From positions 186,001 through 250,000 of the forward strand of contig CBDFFQ010000001.1 of assembly GCA_965246835.1 (NCBI GenBank): DNA of 64,000 nt, given 5' to 3'. The DNA comes from JANPPS01 sp965246835 (lineage in GTDB: Bacteria > Pseudomonadota > Alphaproteobacteria > Acetobacterales > Acetobacteraceae). Positions within the stretch are counted from its first letter, which is position 1. The number at the start of each line of letters is the position of its first letter. Positions 1 to 8,122 of the stretch are shown in pieces. Below the pieces are notes generated by a model. The model saw only the letters and a program-made list of their open reading frames with translations, had not been told where the DNA came from and searched no databases. A program made the position numbers and the translations under genes.

Positions 1-55
1 CGGGCCTGTTCGCATCGCCGCCGGTCGGTATCGGTGGCCCCTTCAGGAGAGCAGC

Positions 56-280
56 ATGAAGCCCGGTATCCACCCGCCCTATCACGACGTGACGATCATC
101 ATGACCGATGGCACCACGTTCAAGACCAAGACCTGCGCCGGGAAGCCCGGTGAGACCATGCGGCTGGACATCGATCCGAAATCCCACCCCGCCTGGACCG
201 GCGTGCAGCGCATGATGGACACGGGTGGCCAGGTGGCGAAGTTCAACAAGAAGTTCGCCGGCATCGGCATGAAAAAGTAG
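56..280 (+). CDS. rpmE: 50S ribosomal protein L31
   Basis: A 74-residue protein matching bacterial L31, a large-subunit protein at the 5S/central protuberance region. The diagnostic stretch is 'LDIDPKSHPAWTG' followed by 'MMDTGGQVAKFNKKF'. The N-terminal half carries only one cysteine (in 'KTCAGKPG'), so the four-cysteine zinc site of C+ L31 proteins is absent and this is a zinc-independent form. A good ribosome binding site (AGGAG) lies 5-9 bases before the ATG. The gene stands alone and converges on the exopolysaccharide operon. Identification is secure. Confidence 0.97.
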   Translation: MKPGIHPPYHDVTIIMTDGTTFKTKTCAGKPGETMRLDIDPKSHPAWTGVQRMMDTGGQVAKFNKKFAGIGMKK

Positions 281-291
281 GGTTGTCCCCG

Positions 292-329
292 CGGACTCGC
301 CTTGCCGGGTATCCGGGAAGGCGGGTCCG
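292..329. terminator. Stem-loop between convergent genes
   Basis: A 12-bp stem (292-303 pairing with 318-329, one G-U pair) closes a 14-base loop between the stop of rpmE and the stop of the sugar transferase gene. There is no clear T-tract on either side, so it may be a factor-dependent or bidirectional transcript end rather than a classical intrinsic terminator. Confidence 0.5.
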
Positions 330-1802
330 TCAGAAGGCGCGTGAGCTCCGGGCTTCGCGCATGACCGTCATGATCATGATCTTCACGTCCAGCCAAAGCG
401 ACTGACGCCGGATATATTCCAGGTCCGCGTTGAGGCGGTTCATGACCTGTTGCGTCGTGTGCATGCCGCCGCGATGGCCCCGTACTTGGGCGAGGCCCGT
501 GATCCCTGGTTTGACGAGGTGCCGGCACGGATAGTTCTCCACCAGGAGGTGCACCCGTTTGCCGTCGGCGCTGGTTCCCGGCGCATGCGGCCGGGGTCCG
601 ACCAAAGACATATCTCCGCGCAGCACGTTGATCAGCTGCGGCAGTTCATCGATGCTCAGTTTGCGCAGGATGGCGCCGACCGGTGTGACGCGGGGATCGT
701 TACGGAGAGTCTGGCGCTCCGCCAAACGGTCCGCTGCTTCGTTGCGCATCGTGCGGAACTTCAGGATCGGAAAAAGCTGGTTGTTATAGCCGACCCGCAA
801 CTGCCGGAACAGGATCGGACCCGGGGATCCCACGCGCACCAGCACGGCGACGACCGCCAGGAGCGGCGCCAGCATCACGAGCAGCACCGCGGCTCCCACC
901 CGGTCGAACACCGCTTTCGACACACCCTGCCAGTCCTTGAGCGGACGCTCCTTGACCAAAAGCAGCGGTTGGGAGCCCAGGGCCGCCGGTCGTGCGGCGG
1001 GCCCGGCGAAATCGACCGCCTCCGGCAGCACATACACATCTTGCAGACAGGGCCCTACGCGCGCCATGAGATGTGACAGCATGCTGCCTTCGCCGGGTTG
1101 GACGGCAAGGATCACCGCATCGACCCGGCGCAGACGGCAATCCAGCAACAGCGTATTCACATCGCCCCGGAAACAAATCCCCTCCTCCGTAGGATTGATC
1201 GCACCGGAGGTCGCGGCATATTGGCCCAGCGCCCGGACGCGACGGCGGTCATCGGCGCACAAGCGGGACATGAGGGCAGAGGCGGACGCTGTTCCGCCCA
1301 CCACGGCGATCTTGGTCGCGAAGTGCCCGGCGTCCAGCCAGCGACGCAACACGGCAGCCGAAAGAGCGCGCAAGAAGGCGAGCGCCGCGCTGAGGCCGAT
1401 TGCCAGCGTCAGCCCCCAGCCGGACAGGATTCTCCACGTCTGATGCTCGACGGCGAGGCAGGCCATCAGGGCCAACCCGGCCAGCGCCGCTGCCAGGCCC
1501 GTGCGCCGCCATTGGCCCGATCCCGACGCGAGGTGTTCGAACCGGTAGGCCCCTGTGAGGCACAGCGATTCGAACGCGACGATCGTGGAGGCAATTACGC
1601 CGAGCGTGCCTTCCGCCACGGTCACGCCGGGCCATTGGCGCGCGCTCACGATGGCGCACGCGGTGCCGATGACGATGAGCACCGCGAGTTCGATCAGCTT
1701 GAAAACGCCGGACAGCACCGGCTCCGACCAATGCGGCGCCCGCCAGTCCGATCGGTGAACCGCCGCAGGGATCGCTGTGCGGAGTTCTGCAAGGCTGCTC
1801 AT
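330..1802 (-). CDS. Exopolysaccharide sugar phosphotransferase (polyprenyl glycosylphosphotransferase)
   Basis: A 490-residue membrane protein of the WbaP/ExoY/GumD type, which transfers a sugar-1-phosphate to undecaprenyl phosphate and starts repeat-unit assembly at the inner membrane. Hydrophobic helices fill about residues 30-160, a nucleotide-binding-like module begins near 'IAVVGGTASA' (about 165), and the catalytic bacterial transferase domain runs from about 285 to the end. Its signatures are 'GPILFRQLRVGYNNQLFPIL', 'KFRTM' and 'DELPQLINVLRGDMSLVGPR'. The ATG overlaps the stop of the preceding glycosyltransferase (ATGA), and it is the last gene of the minus-strand EPS operon. The family is clear; the sugar transferred (glucose or galactose) cannot be told. 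Confidence 0.93.
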   Translation of the reverse strand: MSSLAELRTAIPAAVHRSDWRAPHWSEPVLSGVFKLIELAVLIVIGTACAIVSARQWPGVTVAEGTLGVIASTIVAFESLCLTGAYRFEHLASGSGQWRRTGLAAALAGLALMACLAVEHQTWRILSGWGLTLAIGLSAALAFLRALSAAVLRRWLDAGHFATKIAVVGGTASASALMSRLCADDRRRVRALGQYAATSGAINPTEEGICFRGDVNTLLLDCRLRRVDAVILAVQPGEGSMLSHLMARVGPCLQDVYVLPEAVDFAGPAARPAALGSQPLLLVKERPLKDWQGVSKAVFDRVGAAVLLVMLAPLLAVVAVLVRVGSPGPILFRQLRVGYNNQLFPILKFRTMRNEAADRLAERQTLRNDPRVTPVGAILRKLSIDELPQLINVLRGDMSLVGPRPHAPGTSADGKRVHLLVENYPCRHLVKPGITGLAQVRGHRGGMHTTQQVMNRLNADLEYIRRQSLWLDVKIMIMTVMREARSSRAF

Positions 1803-3169
1803 GGCGCGGGGCCCCGTTTACCATTCGCATCACCGGTGGGATCGGAGGATTCGCCTCCCCGATACCGAATCGGAACAATGCTGTGATGCAGCATTTGTGA
1901 CCCGGATGCAAGCCGGAATGACGAAACCGCCAGTTTCTTTAACGTTTGAATGACGGAGGCGGGATTTGCATGACGCAGGTCGTCGCCCGTCTCGGGGCGC
2001 TCCAGCTTTCCGGCGGTTCGCCAGGCGGATAGCAGGGCCTGGGCAATCGCGGCGTAGGTGAACCTGGCCACGACGTTCCGAATTCCGGCCTCCCCGGCGT
2101 GGCCGATTTCGGCCGGGTTCGTCGCAAGCCGGTCGATCAGCGTGGCCAACGCGGCCGGATCGCGTTCCGGTACGATCCAGCCCCCGGGGCCGACCACGTC
2201 CGGAATGGCGCCGCTGGTCGAACCGATGACGGGGATCCCGCAGGCCTGCGCTTCGAGGATCACTCGTCCGAACTGCTCCCGGACCGCATGATCGGTCCGG
2301 GTCAGCAAGATGAGCGCATCGAGGCCGCGCAGGAAACCGGCCACCTCCTCCGGTGTGCCCCACCCGCGGAACGACACGCGATCCTGAACACCCAGGGCGC
2401 TGGCGTGCTGGCGAAGGGCGGCCTCATGCGGGCCCTCTCCCATGATCGAAAGCTGGAGCGGCTGCCGGGTCAGCTTGAGCGCGACCAGGGCATCATCCAG
2501 CCCCTTCTCGGGCACGAGCCGGCCCACGTAGCCGATGCTGAAAACCGGCCGGCGCAACCGGTTTTCCGGTGAGGTCGCCGGGTGGAACACGCGTTGATCC
2601 ACCCCGTAGCCGATGGGCGTGACCGGCCCGTTGAAGCCGCAGGCACGGACGACCGCCGTAGCCTCCGGGCTGCGGGACAGGACCATCGTGGTCCGCTTCA
2701 GGACAAAGTTTCTGATCCATCCGAAGGGCGGCGGCAGCCATTTCAGGATGTTCTGGTCGACTTCGAGCACCAAGGCTGCGCCGCTCGACCGCCGTAGCAA
2801 AACCGCTTGCAGCGCCACGAAGCTCCAGGGCTCTTCCCAGAGGTGGATCACCTCGGGCCGCAGCCGCCGGATCAACCTTCCAAGACCGGCATAGGTATGG
2901 CCATACCACTTGATCCGGCCCAGCCGAGCCAAGCGAATGGGCAGCACATGCACCGGGATGGGGCTTCCCTCCGCGGAATCTGCGTCCTGCCACCGGCCGA
3001 ATTGATACCAGCGCGATGGCACCACCAGGTGCATGTCGAGCCCGGGCTCCTGCGCGAGCGGCTCGTAACGGAGCCGGCCCGCATCACGGCTGACGGCCGT
3101 ATGGGCGATCGACAGCACGCGCAGGGCTGGCCGTTGCGGCTGGCTTGGTTCGATCGGCTTATCAGACAC
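1799..3169 (-). CDS. Glycosyltransferase family 4 (EPS cluster)
   Basis: A 456-residue GT-B fold retaining glycosyltransferase that probably adds a sugar to the lipid-linked repeat unit on the cytoplasmic face. The acceptor-side N-terminal domain is followed by the donor-binding domain with 'GYVGRLVPEKGLDDAL' and the acidic motif in 'QFGRVILEAQACGIPVIG', where both glutamates (E-x7-E) are present. The last roughly 60 residues after 'AWRTAGK' are extra and poorly conserved in composition. It overlaps the deacetylase gene by 8 bases and the sugar transferase gene by 4. Donor and acceptor are unknown. Confidence 0.88.
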   Translation of the reverse strand: MSDKPIEPSQPQRPALRVLSIAHTAVSRDAGRLRYEPLAQEPGLDMHLVVPSRWYQFGRWQDADSAEGSPIPVHVLPIRLARLGRIKWYGHTYAGLGRLIRRLRPEVIHLWEEPWSFVALQAVLLRRSSGAALVLEVDQNILKWLPPPFGWIRNFVLKRTTMVLSRSPEATAVVRACGFNGPVTPIGYGVDQRVFHPATSPENRLRRPVFSIGYVGRLVPEKGLDDALVALKLTRQPLQLSIMGEGPHEAALRQHASALGVQDRVSFRGWGTPEEVAGFLRGLDALILLTRTDHAVREQFGRVILEAQACGIPVIGSTSGAIPDVVGPGGWIVPERDPAALATLIDRLATNPAEIGHAGEAGIRNVVARFTYAAIAQALLSAWRTAGKLERPETGDDLRHANPASVIQTLKKLAVSSFRLASGSQMLHHSIVPIRYRGGESSDPTGDANGKRGPAP

Positions 3170-4196
3170 GTCCGGTCACCCTCGCGGCCAGCGCCAGCGC
3201 GCCCGACAAATGGGCCTCGGCCATCAGAAGGCTGCGATGCACGCCGTTCAAGGTGTTGCGCGGGATGGCGAACGGGTCCTGACCGCGCCGCACCAGGCCC
3301 TTGCGCGTGGTGGCAGCGCTGGAGAAGCCGGCTGCGCGGACCAGATCGAAATCACGGGCACCGCAATCCGCCTGCCGGCCATAGGGGAAGGCGAAATGCG
3401 CCGCTTCGATCCCAAGCCGCCCCTGCAGGCGCGCGCGGCTGCCGGCGATCTCATGCATCGCCAACTCGGCCGGCAGCGACGAGATGCGGGGGTGGGACAC
3501 GGTATGGGCCCCGATCTCCACCAGCTTGTCGTCTTTGAGGGCGGCCAGCATGTCCCAGGTGATGGCATGCCGCGCATCGAGCCCGGCGGCGTCGTAGCCA
3601 TGCGCCTGGCAAAAGGCGTGATAGCGGTCCCCTGCCTGCGGTCCGTCCCACGCTGCGGCGATTTGGGCATAGGCGTCCCGCCTGGCTTCCGCGCCGGTCA
3701 GCGCAAACACGCGGCCATCGGTGACACTGGCCTGCTCCTGCAAGATCGTCTCGAGCCCGGCGCCCCAGAGCGGCAGCGTCCCGTCCGGAATGCCCGTGGT
3801 GACGAACAGCGTTACCGGGACGCCATGCCGGCGGAACAGCGGCACGACCCGCTCGAACGTATCGCGATAGCAATCGTCGATCGAGAAGTTCACGAACCGG
3901 CGCCCACCGGGCTGCCCAGCCCGCTCCAGGGCCGTCTGCATCGTCACGACGTCCCACCCTGTCCGGATGAGATGGCCGAGCAGCGTATCGAGGAAGCTCT
4001 CATCGAGGTGAAAGCCACGGTTCGGCAACTCCGCCCAGGTGGACGGATCGGCCAGGCGGTGAAAGGTGAAGCAGCAGCCCTGCAGGCCGGGCCGAAGCCG
4101 GCCGAGCCCGGCGAGGAGCGCGGCCAGCGTGCGATCCATCTGGTCCGCCCGCGCCCGCGCGGGCCGGGTCTGGTAGGCGGACATCGTGCCGGTCAT
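3162..4196 (-). CDS. Polysaccharide deacetylase (NodB fold)
   Basis: A 344-residue protein with a NodB-type carbohydrate esterase 4 domain that removes N- or O-acetyl groups from glycans. Metal and catalytic motifs are visible: 'NFSIDDCYRDTFERVVPLF' (TFDD-like, Asp-Asp pair), 'GAHTVSHPRISSL' (H-x3-H) and 'HFAFPYGRQ'. I see no signal peptide, so it may act in the cytoplasm on lipid-linked intermediates. The ATG at 4196 overlaps the stop of the flippase gene (ATGA), so I prefer it to an upstream in-frame start at 4643 that would lie inside that gene. Position in the operon suggests it tailors the EPS repeat unit. Confidence 0.9.
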   Translation of the reverse strand: MTGTMSAYQTRPARARADQMDRTLAALLAGLGRLRPGLQGCCFTFHRLADPSTWAELPNRGFHLDESFLDTLLGHLIRTGWDVVTMQTALERAGQPGGRRFVNFSIDDCYRDTFERVVPLFRRHGVPVTLFVTTGIPDGTLPLWGAGLETILQEQASVTDGRVFALTGAEARRDAYAQIAAAWDGPQAGDRYHAFCQAHGYDAAGLDARHAITWDMLAALKDDKLVEIGAHTVSHPRISSLPAELAMHEIAGSRARLQGRLGIEAAHFAFPYGRQADCGARDFDLVRAAGFSSAATTRKGLVRRGQDPFAIPRNTLNGVHRSLLMAEAHLSGALALAARVTGRV

Positions 4197-5785
4197 GGAC
4201 CACCCACCCCGAAGGAACGGCCGAACCGGGCCGCCAAGATCGCCCCCAGGGACCGCCGCGTGTTCGGCAACAGGATCGCGCCGGATGCCACGATCGCGAC
4301 CGCGCACGCCGCGCCGCCCGCAAATAGCCGCATCCAGATGCCGCCGATCTCCGCCTCGATCGACAACGCCGCAACAATCATCAGCATGGCGCCGGGGAGC
4401 GTGAGTGCGAGCAGCTTCAGGAGCGTCTTGAAACACCCGAGCGCCATCGCCGTCCCGCCCAATAGCACGACGCCGCGCACCGCCTCGCCCAGGCCCAGGC
4501 CGAGGTTGCCCAGCCATGGCACCACCCCGAAGCTCGCCACCGCATTCGCGCCATACGCGCAGGCCAGCACCAGCGCCGCCCGCCGGTTCCGCCCGGCGCT
4601 GTTCAGCATGCGGATCAGGATCCATCCCAAGGTCGCGGCCCATAGTCCGGTCGCGATGCCGCGCAGCGCCTCGCTTGTCAGCAGCACGGCATGATCCCCG
4701 AAGGCGCCCCGGCGGAAAACAATCGTCACGATCTCGGGCGCGAACACGACCAGGCAGACCGACACCGGCACCGCCACGGCCAGCACGGGCCGGGCCAGGC
4801 TCTCCATCTGGAAACGCGTGTCCGACGCCGGGCCGCGCGACAGAACGGCGAGCCCCACGGGCTGGCTGACCAGGAGCAAGGCGCTATCGGTCAGGGTTCG
4901 CGCATAGTCGAGCGTGGCGACCGTCCCGACCATGAGGTGGGAGGCCAGCAGCCGCTCGATCCAGATCTGCCCCTGCTCGGCGACGGGCTGCACGACCAAG
5001 GGCTTCAACCGCGAGAAGAACTCCGCGCCTGCGTCCAGCACGCCCCGGAACGTAAGGCCGACGGGATCGAGCACGCCATCTTGCAGCAACGTCCATAGCG
5101 CCCACGCCGCCAGCATGTTGAAGGCCGCGCTGAAGCACCAGGCCATCGCCGTCGTCCACCCGACCAGCGCCAGCATAATCACGCCGGAGATGACGGCCAG
5201 GTTGACCATGGCCGCCCTGATGGAGGTGATCCGGGAGCGGCCCAGCGCGATCTCGGCCGCGGCCAAGCAGTTCAGCATGACCGATGCGGGCATGGCCAAA
5301 GCCATGATGCGGAAGAACCGCAGGGTGAGCGCCTGCCCTTCCGGGCTGAAGCCGCCGACGATCAGGCCGACCCAGAATGGGGCCATCGCCTGGACCGCGA
5401 CGCAGATCGCGACCGCGACACCGGTCAATGCGACGGTCAGGGCCGCGAAGCGCTGCGGCGCCCGGCCGGCTTCCTGCCATGTGCGGTGCATCGGGATCAG
5501 GATGGCGGGGACGCCCTCGTTTTGCAGCATCAGCAAAGGCAGCAGCACGGCCGTCATGCCACCCCGGAAGCTGTCGGCCACCAGGGAGGCGCCCAGGATG
5601 CGGGCCATCAGGATTTCGCGGACGAAGCCCAGGACCTTGCCCAGCAAGGCGCCGCCCATCAGCAGGGTCGCGAGCCGGCGCGCGGAGGCGCGGGGCGGCC
5701 CTTCCGCTGGCAACGATCCCGGCGCGAGCGGCGCGTGGGACGCCGGGTTGGCGGCACCTAGATGGGCGGGTAGGCTGGGTGTCAT
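4193..5785 (-). CDS. MurJ/MviN-family lipid flippase in the EPS operon
   Basis: A roughly 530-residue integral membrane protein of the MOP flippase superfamily, with the MurJ-like opening 'LLGKVLGFVREILMARILG' and about 12-14 hydrophobic segments to the C terminus. MurJ flips lipid II. Because this copy lies inside an EPS operon where a Wzx would be expected, I infer it flips the undecaprenyl-linked EPS repeat. The ATG at 5785 starts 4 bases after the previous stop; an ATG at 5842 would overlap that gene by about 50 bases. A second, housekeeping murJ elsewhere in the genome would support the EPS role. Confidence 0.82.
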   Translation of the reverse strand: MTPSLPAHLGAANPASHAPLAPGSLPAEGPPRASARRLATLLMGGALLGKVLGFVREILMARILGASLVADSFRGGMTAVLLPLLMLQNEGVPAILIPMHRTWQEAGRAPQRFAALTVALTGVAVAICVAVQAMAPFWVGLIVGGFSPEGQALTLRFFRIMALAMPASVMLNCLAAAEIALGRSRITSIRAAMVNLAVISGVIMLALVGWTTAMAWCFSAAFNMLAAWALWTLLQDGVLDPVGLTFRGVLDAGAEFFSRLKPLVVQPVAEQGQIWIERLLASHLMVGTVATLDYARTLTDSALLLVSQPVGLAVLSRGPASDTRFQMESLARPVLAVAVPVSVCLVVFAPEIVTIVFRRGAFGDHAVLLTSEALRGIATGLWAATLGWILIRMLNSAGRNRRAALVLACAYGANAVASFGVVPWLGNLGLGLGEAVRGVVLLGGTAMALGCFKTLLKLLALTLPGAMLMIVAALSIEAEIGGIWMRLFAGGAACAVAIVASGAILLPNTRRSLGAILAARFGRSFGVGGP

Positions 5786-5789
5786 GGTG

Positions 5790-6962
5790 TCAGAGATCGA
5801 TTTGACGGCCCAGGACGTTACCGCCCCGCCGGACCATGGCACGCCGGCCCCGCTGCGCCGCGCCTGACTGCGCCGCTGTCACGGCCCGGCAGAGCGCCGC
5901 CCCTGATGCCTCGGCCCCATGACGCCGCACGGCTTGCTGTGATGCCTCAATCGAAGCAGCGTCGATCCGGGCGGGCTCGAGGCAGAGACGGTGCAGCAAA
6001 TGGGACAGCACCGCCGGATCCTCTGGCGGTAGCAGCCAGCCGCCGGCGCCTGCGACGTCCGGCAGGCCCGGGACCGCGACGCAGATGACCGGGACGCCAT
6101 GCGCCTGCGCCATCTCGATCACGCGGTCGTGCGGGCTGGATGCGGCCCCGGATTGATGGGGCGCCACAATCATGGCGTCGGCCGCCCCAAGCACATCCAA
6201 GGGAATGGACCGCCCCGGCGCGGCTTCGCTCGGATCGACCAAATACAGGCGGTGTCCGATCTCCAGGGCGGCAGCCCGGTCCAGCAATTCCGTCCGCAGG
6301 CGGCCCGTGCCGACCATGACCGCCGCCACGTCATGCGGGCAGGCAGCCACGGCCTCGAGCACGTCGAGCACGCCTGAGGACTGCTCCAGGGGCCCCACGA
6401 TCCCGAAGACCAGACCGGTCCATCCATCCATTCCGAGTGCGTTCCGTGCATCCGCCTGGGATGGCAAAACGCAGGGCGTCACGCCTGCCGCGCCGACCAC
6501 GCCCAAGCCCTCGAACCCGGCGGCCCGCAGGTGGTTGATGCCATCGAAATGCCGGGCAATCACAGCATCCACCTGGCCCAGCAGCCGCTGCGCGCGCAGG
6601 CGGAGATGCCACGGCCCCGGCGCGCAATCCCGATGCTCGCACTCCAGGACCACAGAAGGGCGCGGGACCGTGCCGCGCAGGCCGGCGGCTTCCACCGCAA
6701 GGCTCGAATCCGGCCGGGCATGGATATGAAGCACGTCCGGCACATGCCGCGTTATGAGTTGGGCCAGGCCCTCATATCGGGCAGACCGCCCAACACCGCC
6801 GCGGGCGGGCAGCCGGACGATCCTGGTCCGGCCGGATTCCTCGAGCGAAGCCGTGTCGGGCAGCACCAGCGTCACATCGAAGCCATCGAGGGCGTGGTAG
6901 CGCGGTAGGTGAGCGAAACCGGCGAGGGCCGGGTGCACCACGGAGAGCAGACGCGGCATCAA
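5790..6962 (-). CDS. Glycosyltransferase family 4 (EPS cluster)
   Basis: A 390-residue GT-B protein. The N terminus 'MPRLLSVVHPALAGFAHLPR' resembles the acceptor domain of GT4 enzymes, and the donor domain shows 'FGIVGPLEQSSGVLDVLEA' and 'GVPVICVAVPGLPDVAGAGG'. The usual E-x7-E donor motif is weak here ('VIEMAQAHGVPV' keeps only one glutamate), so this is a divergent member. Its start overlaps the stop of the upstream glycosyltransferase (ATGA). Substrates are unknown. Confidence 0.82.
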   Translation of the reverse strand: MMPRLLSVVHPALAGFAHLPRYHALDGFDVTLVLPDTASLEESGRTRIVRLPARGGVGRSARYEGLAQLITRHVPDVLHIHARPDSSLAVEAAGLRGTVPRPSVVLECEHRDCAPGPWHLRLRAQRLLGQVDAVIARHFDGINHLRAAGFEGLGVVGAAGVTPCVLPSQADARNALGMDGWTGLVFGIVGPLEQSSGVLDVLEAVAACPHDVAAVMVGTGRLRTELLDRAAALEIGHRLYLVDPSEAAPGRSIPLDVLGAADAMIVAPHQSGAASSPHDRVIEMAQAHGVPVICVAVPGLPDVAGAGGWLLPPEDPAVLSHLLHRLCLEPARIDAASIEASQQAVRRHGAEASGAALCRAVTAAQSGAAQRGRRAMVRRGGNVLGRQIDL

Positions 6963-8122
6963 CGCTCCTCGCGCGCCACGCTGCGCACGGTGGCGGAGAT
7001 CGCGTCCTGCATCGCCGCCATGCCGTAGATGTCGCGGGCACGCCGCTCGGCCAGGTCCGTCTGGGCGGGGAGGTCGGCCGGGTCGTCGAACAAGTGCGTC
7101 AGCGCGGCGGCGAGCGCGGCGGGGTCATTGGGCGGGACCAGGGTTCCAGCCGCCCCACCCTGAAGGATGCCGGATGACGCGCCGGCGTCGGTCGCGATCA
7201 CGGGCGCCCGGAGCAGCATGGCCTCGATCAACGTGCGGCCGAATGGCTCCGGGTGGATGGATGGATGCACCACGGCATCCACCGCGCGCATCAGCCGGGG
7301 GACATCGGTCCGCTGGCCGAGGAAGTGCACCCGATCGGCCACGCCGAGATCCTGCGCCAGGCTGTGGAGGTGGGTCAGGTATTCCTGTTCGCCAAACAGC
7401 GCGTCTCCGGCCAGGAGGCAGGATACGTCCGGCAGGCTGGCCAGGGCCTGCAGCACGACGTGCTGCCCTTTCCAGGGCGCCAGACGGCTGAAGACGCCGA
7501 TGAGGCGCCCGCGAGGCAAGCCAAGTTCGGCCCGCAAGCTTGCGGCGCTTGCGGGATCGGGCACGAGGTCGAGGCCGTTCGGCACGACACGGACCAGCCC
7601 CGGACGCCCGCCCGCGGACACGAAGGCCGACGCGGCTTCGGGCGACGGCACCACGACGCAGGAGGCGAACCGGTTGGCCAGGCCCACCTGCAACCGTCGT
7701 TGCCCGGCGCCGAAATGGGCGGAGTCGATGATGTCATGCAGATGCCACACCAGCGGACGGCGGGCGATGCAGGCGGCCAAGGCAGCCAGCACGAACGCCT
7801 TTTGGGAGTTGGCGTAGAGCACGTCGTGCCGCCGGGCCGTCCGCACCAGATCGGCCGCGGTGGCCAGCAAGCGCCCGGCGAGCGGCACGGCCCGCAACAG
7901 GCTGCTATCCCGCCGAACCCGTGACAGGCCGGCGCCCCAGCGGGAGGTCGTGACATCGATGCCCCGCGCCCGAAGCGCCGCGTTGAGCGCCCCGTCCTCG
8001 AACAGATAGGCCGCGGCTCCGCGCCAGGCGCCCACCACGTCGAGCAGAACGAGTTCGGCCCCCGACACCGTGCTGGTGTGGTTCACGAACAGAACGCGCG
8101 GCTGGGTCGCCGTAACGCTCAA
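6959..8122 (-). CDS. Glycosyltransferase family 4 (EPS cluster)
   Basis: A 387-residue GT4 glycosyltransferase. The N-terminal domain begins 'RVLFVNHTSTVSGAELVLLD', with the serine-glycine loop typical of GT-B enzymes. The donor domain has 'GVFSRLAPWKGQHVVLQAL' and 'EPFGRTLIEAMLLRAPVIA' with the complete E-x7-E pattern. It overlaps the co-polymerase/kinase gene upstream and the next GT gene downstream by 4 bases each, so the three are translationally coupled. Confidence 0.88.
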   Translation of the reverse strand: MSVTATQPRVLFVNHTSTVSGAELVLLDVVGAWRGAAAYLFEDGALNAALRARGIDVTTSRWGAGLSRVRRDSSLLRAVPLAGRLLATAADLVRTARRHDVLYANSQKAFVLAALAACIARRPLVWHLHDIIDSAHFGAGQRRLQVGLANRFASCVVVPSPEAASAFVSAGGRPGLVRVVPNGLDLVPDPASAASLRAELGLPRGRLIGVFSRLAPWKGQHVVLQALASLPDVSCLLAGDALFGEQEYLTHLHSLAQDLGVADRVHFLGQRTDVPRLMRAVDAVVHPSIHPEPFGRTLIEAMLLRAPVIATDAGASSGILQGGAAGTLVPPNDPAALAAALTHLFDDPADLPAQTDLAERRARDIYGMAAMQDAISATVRSVAREER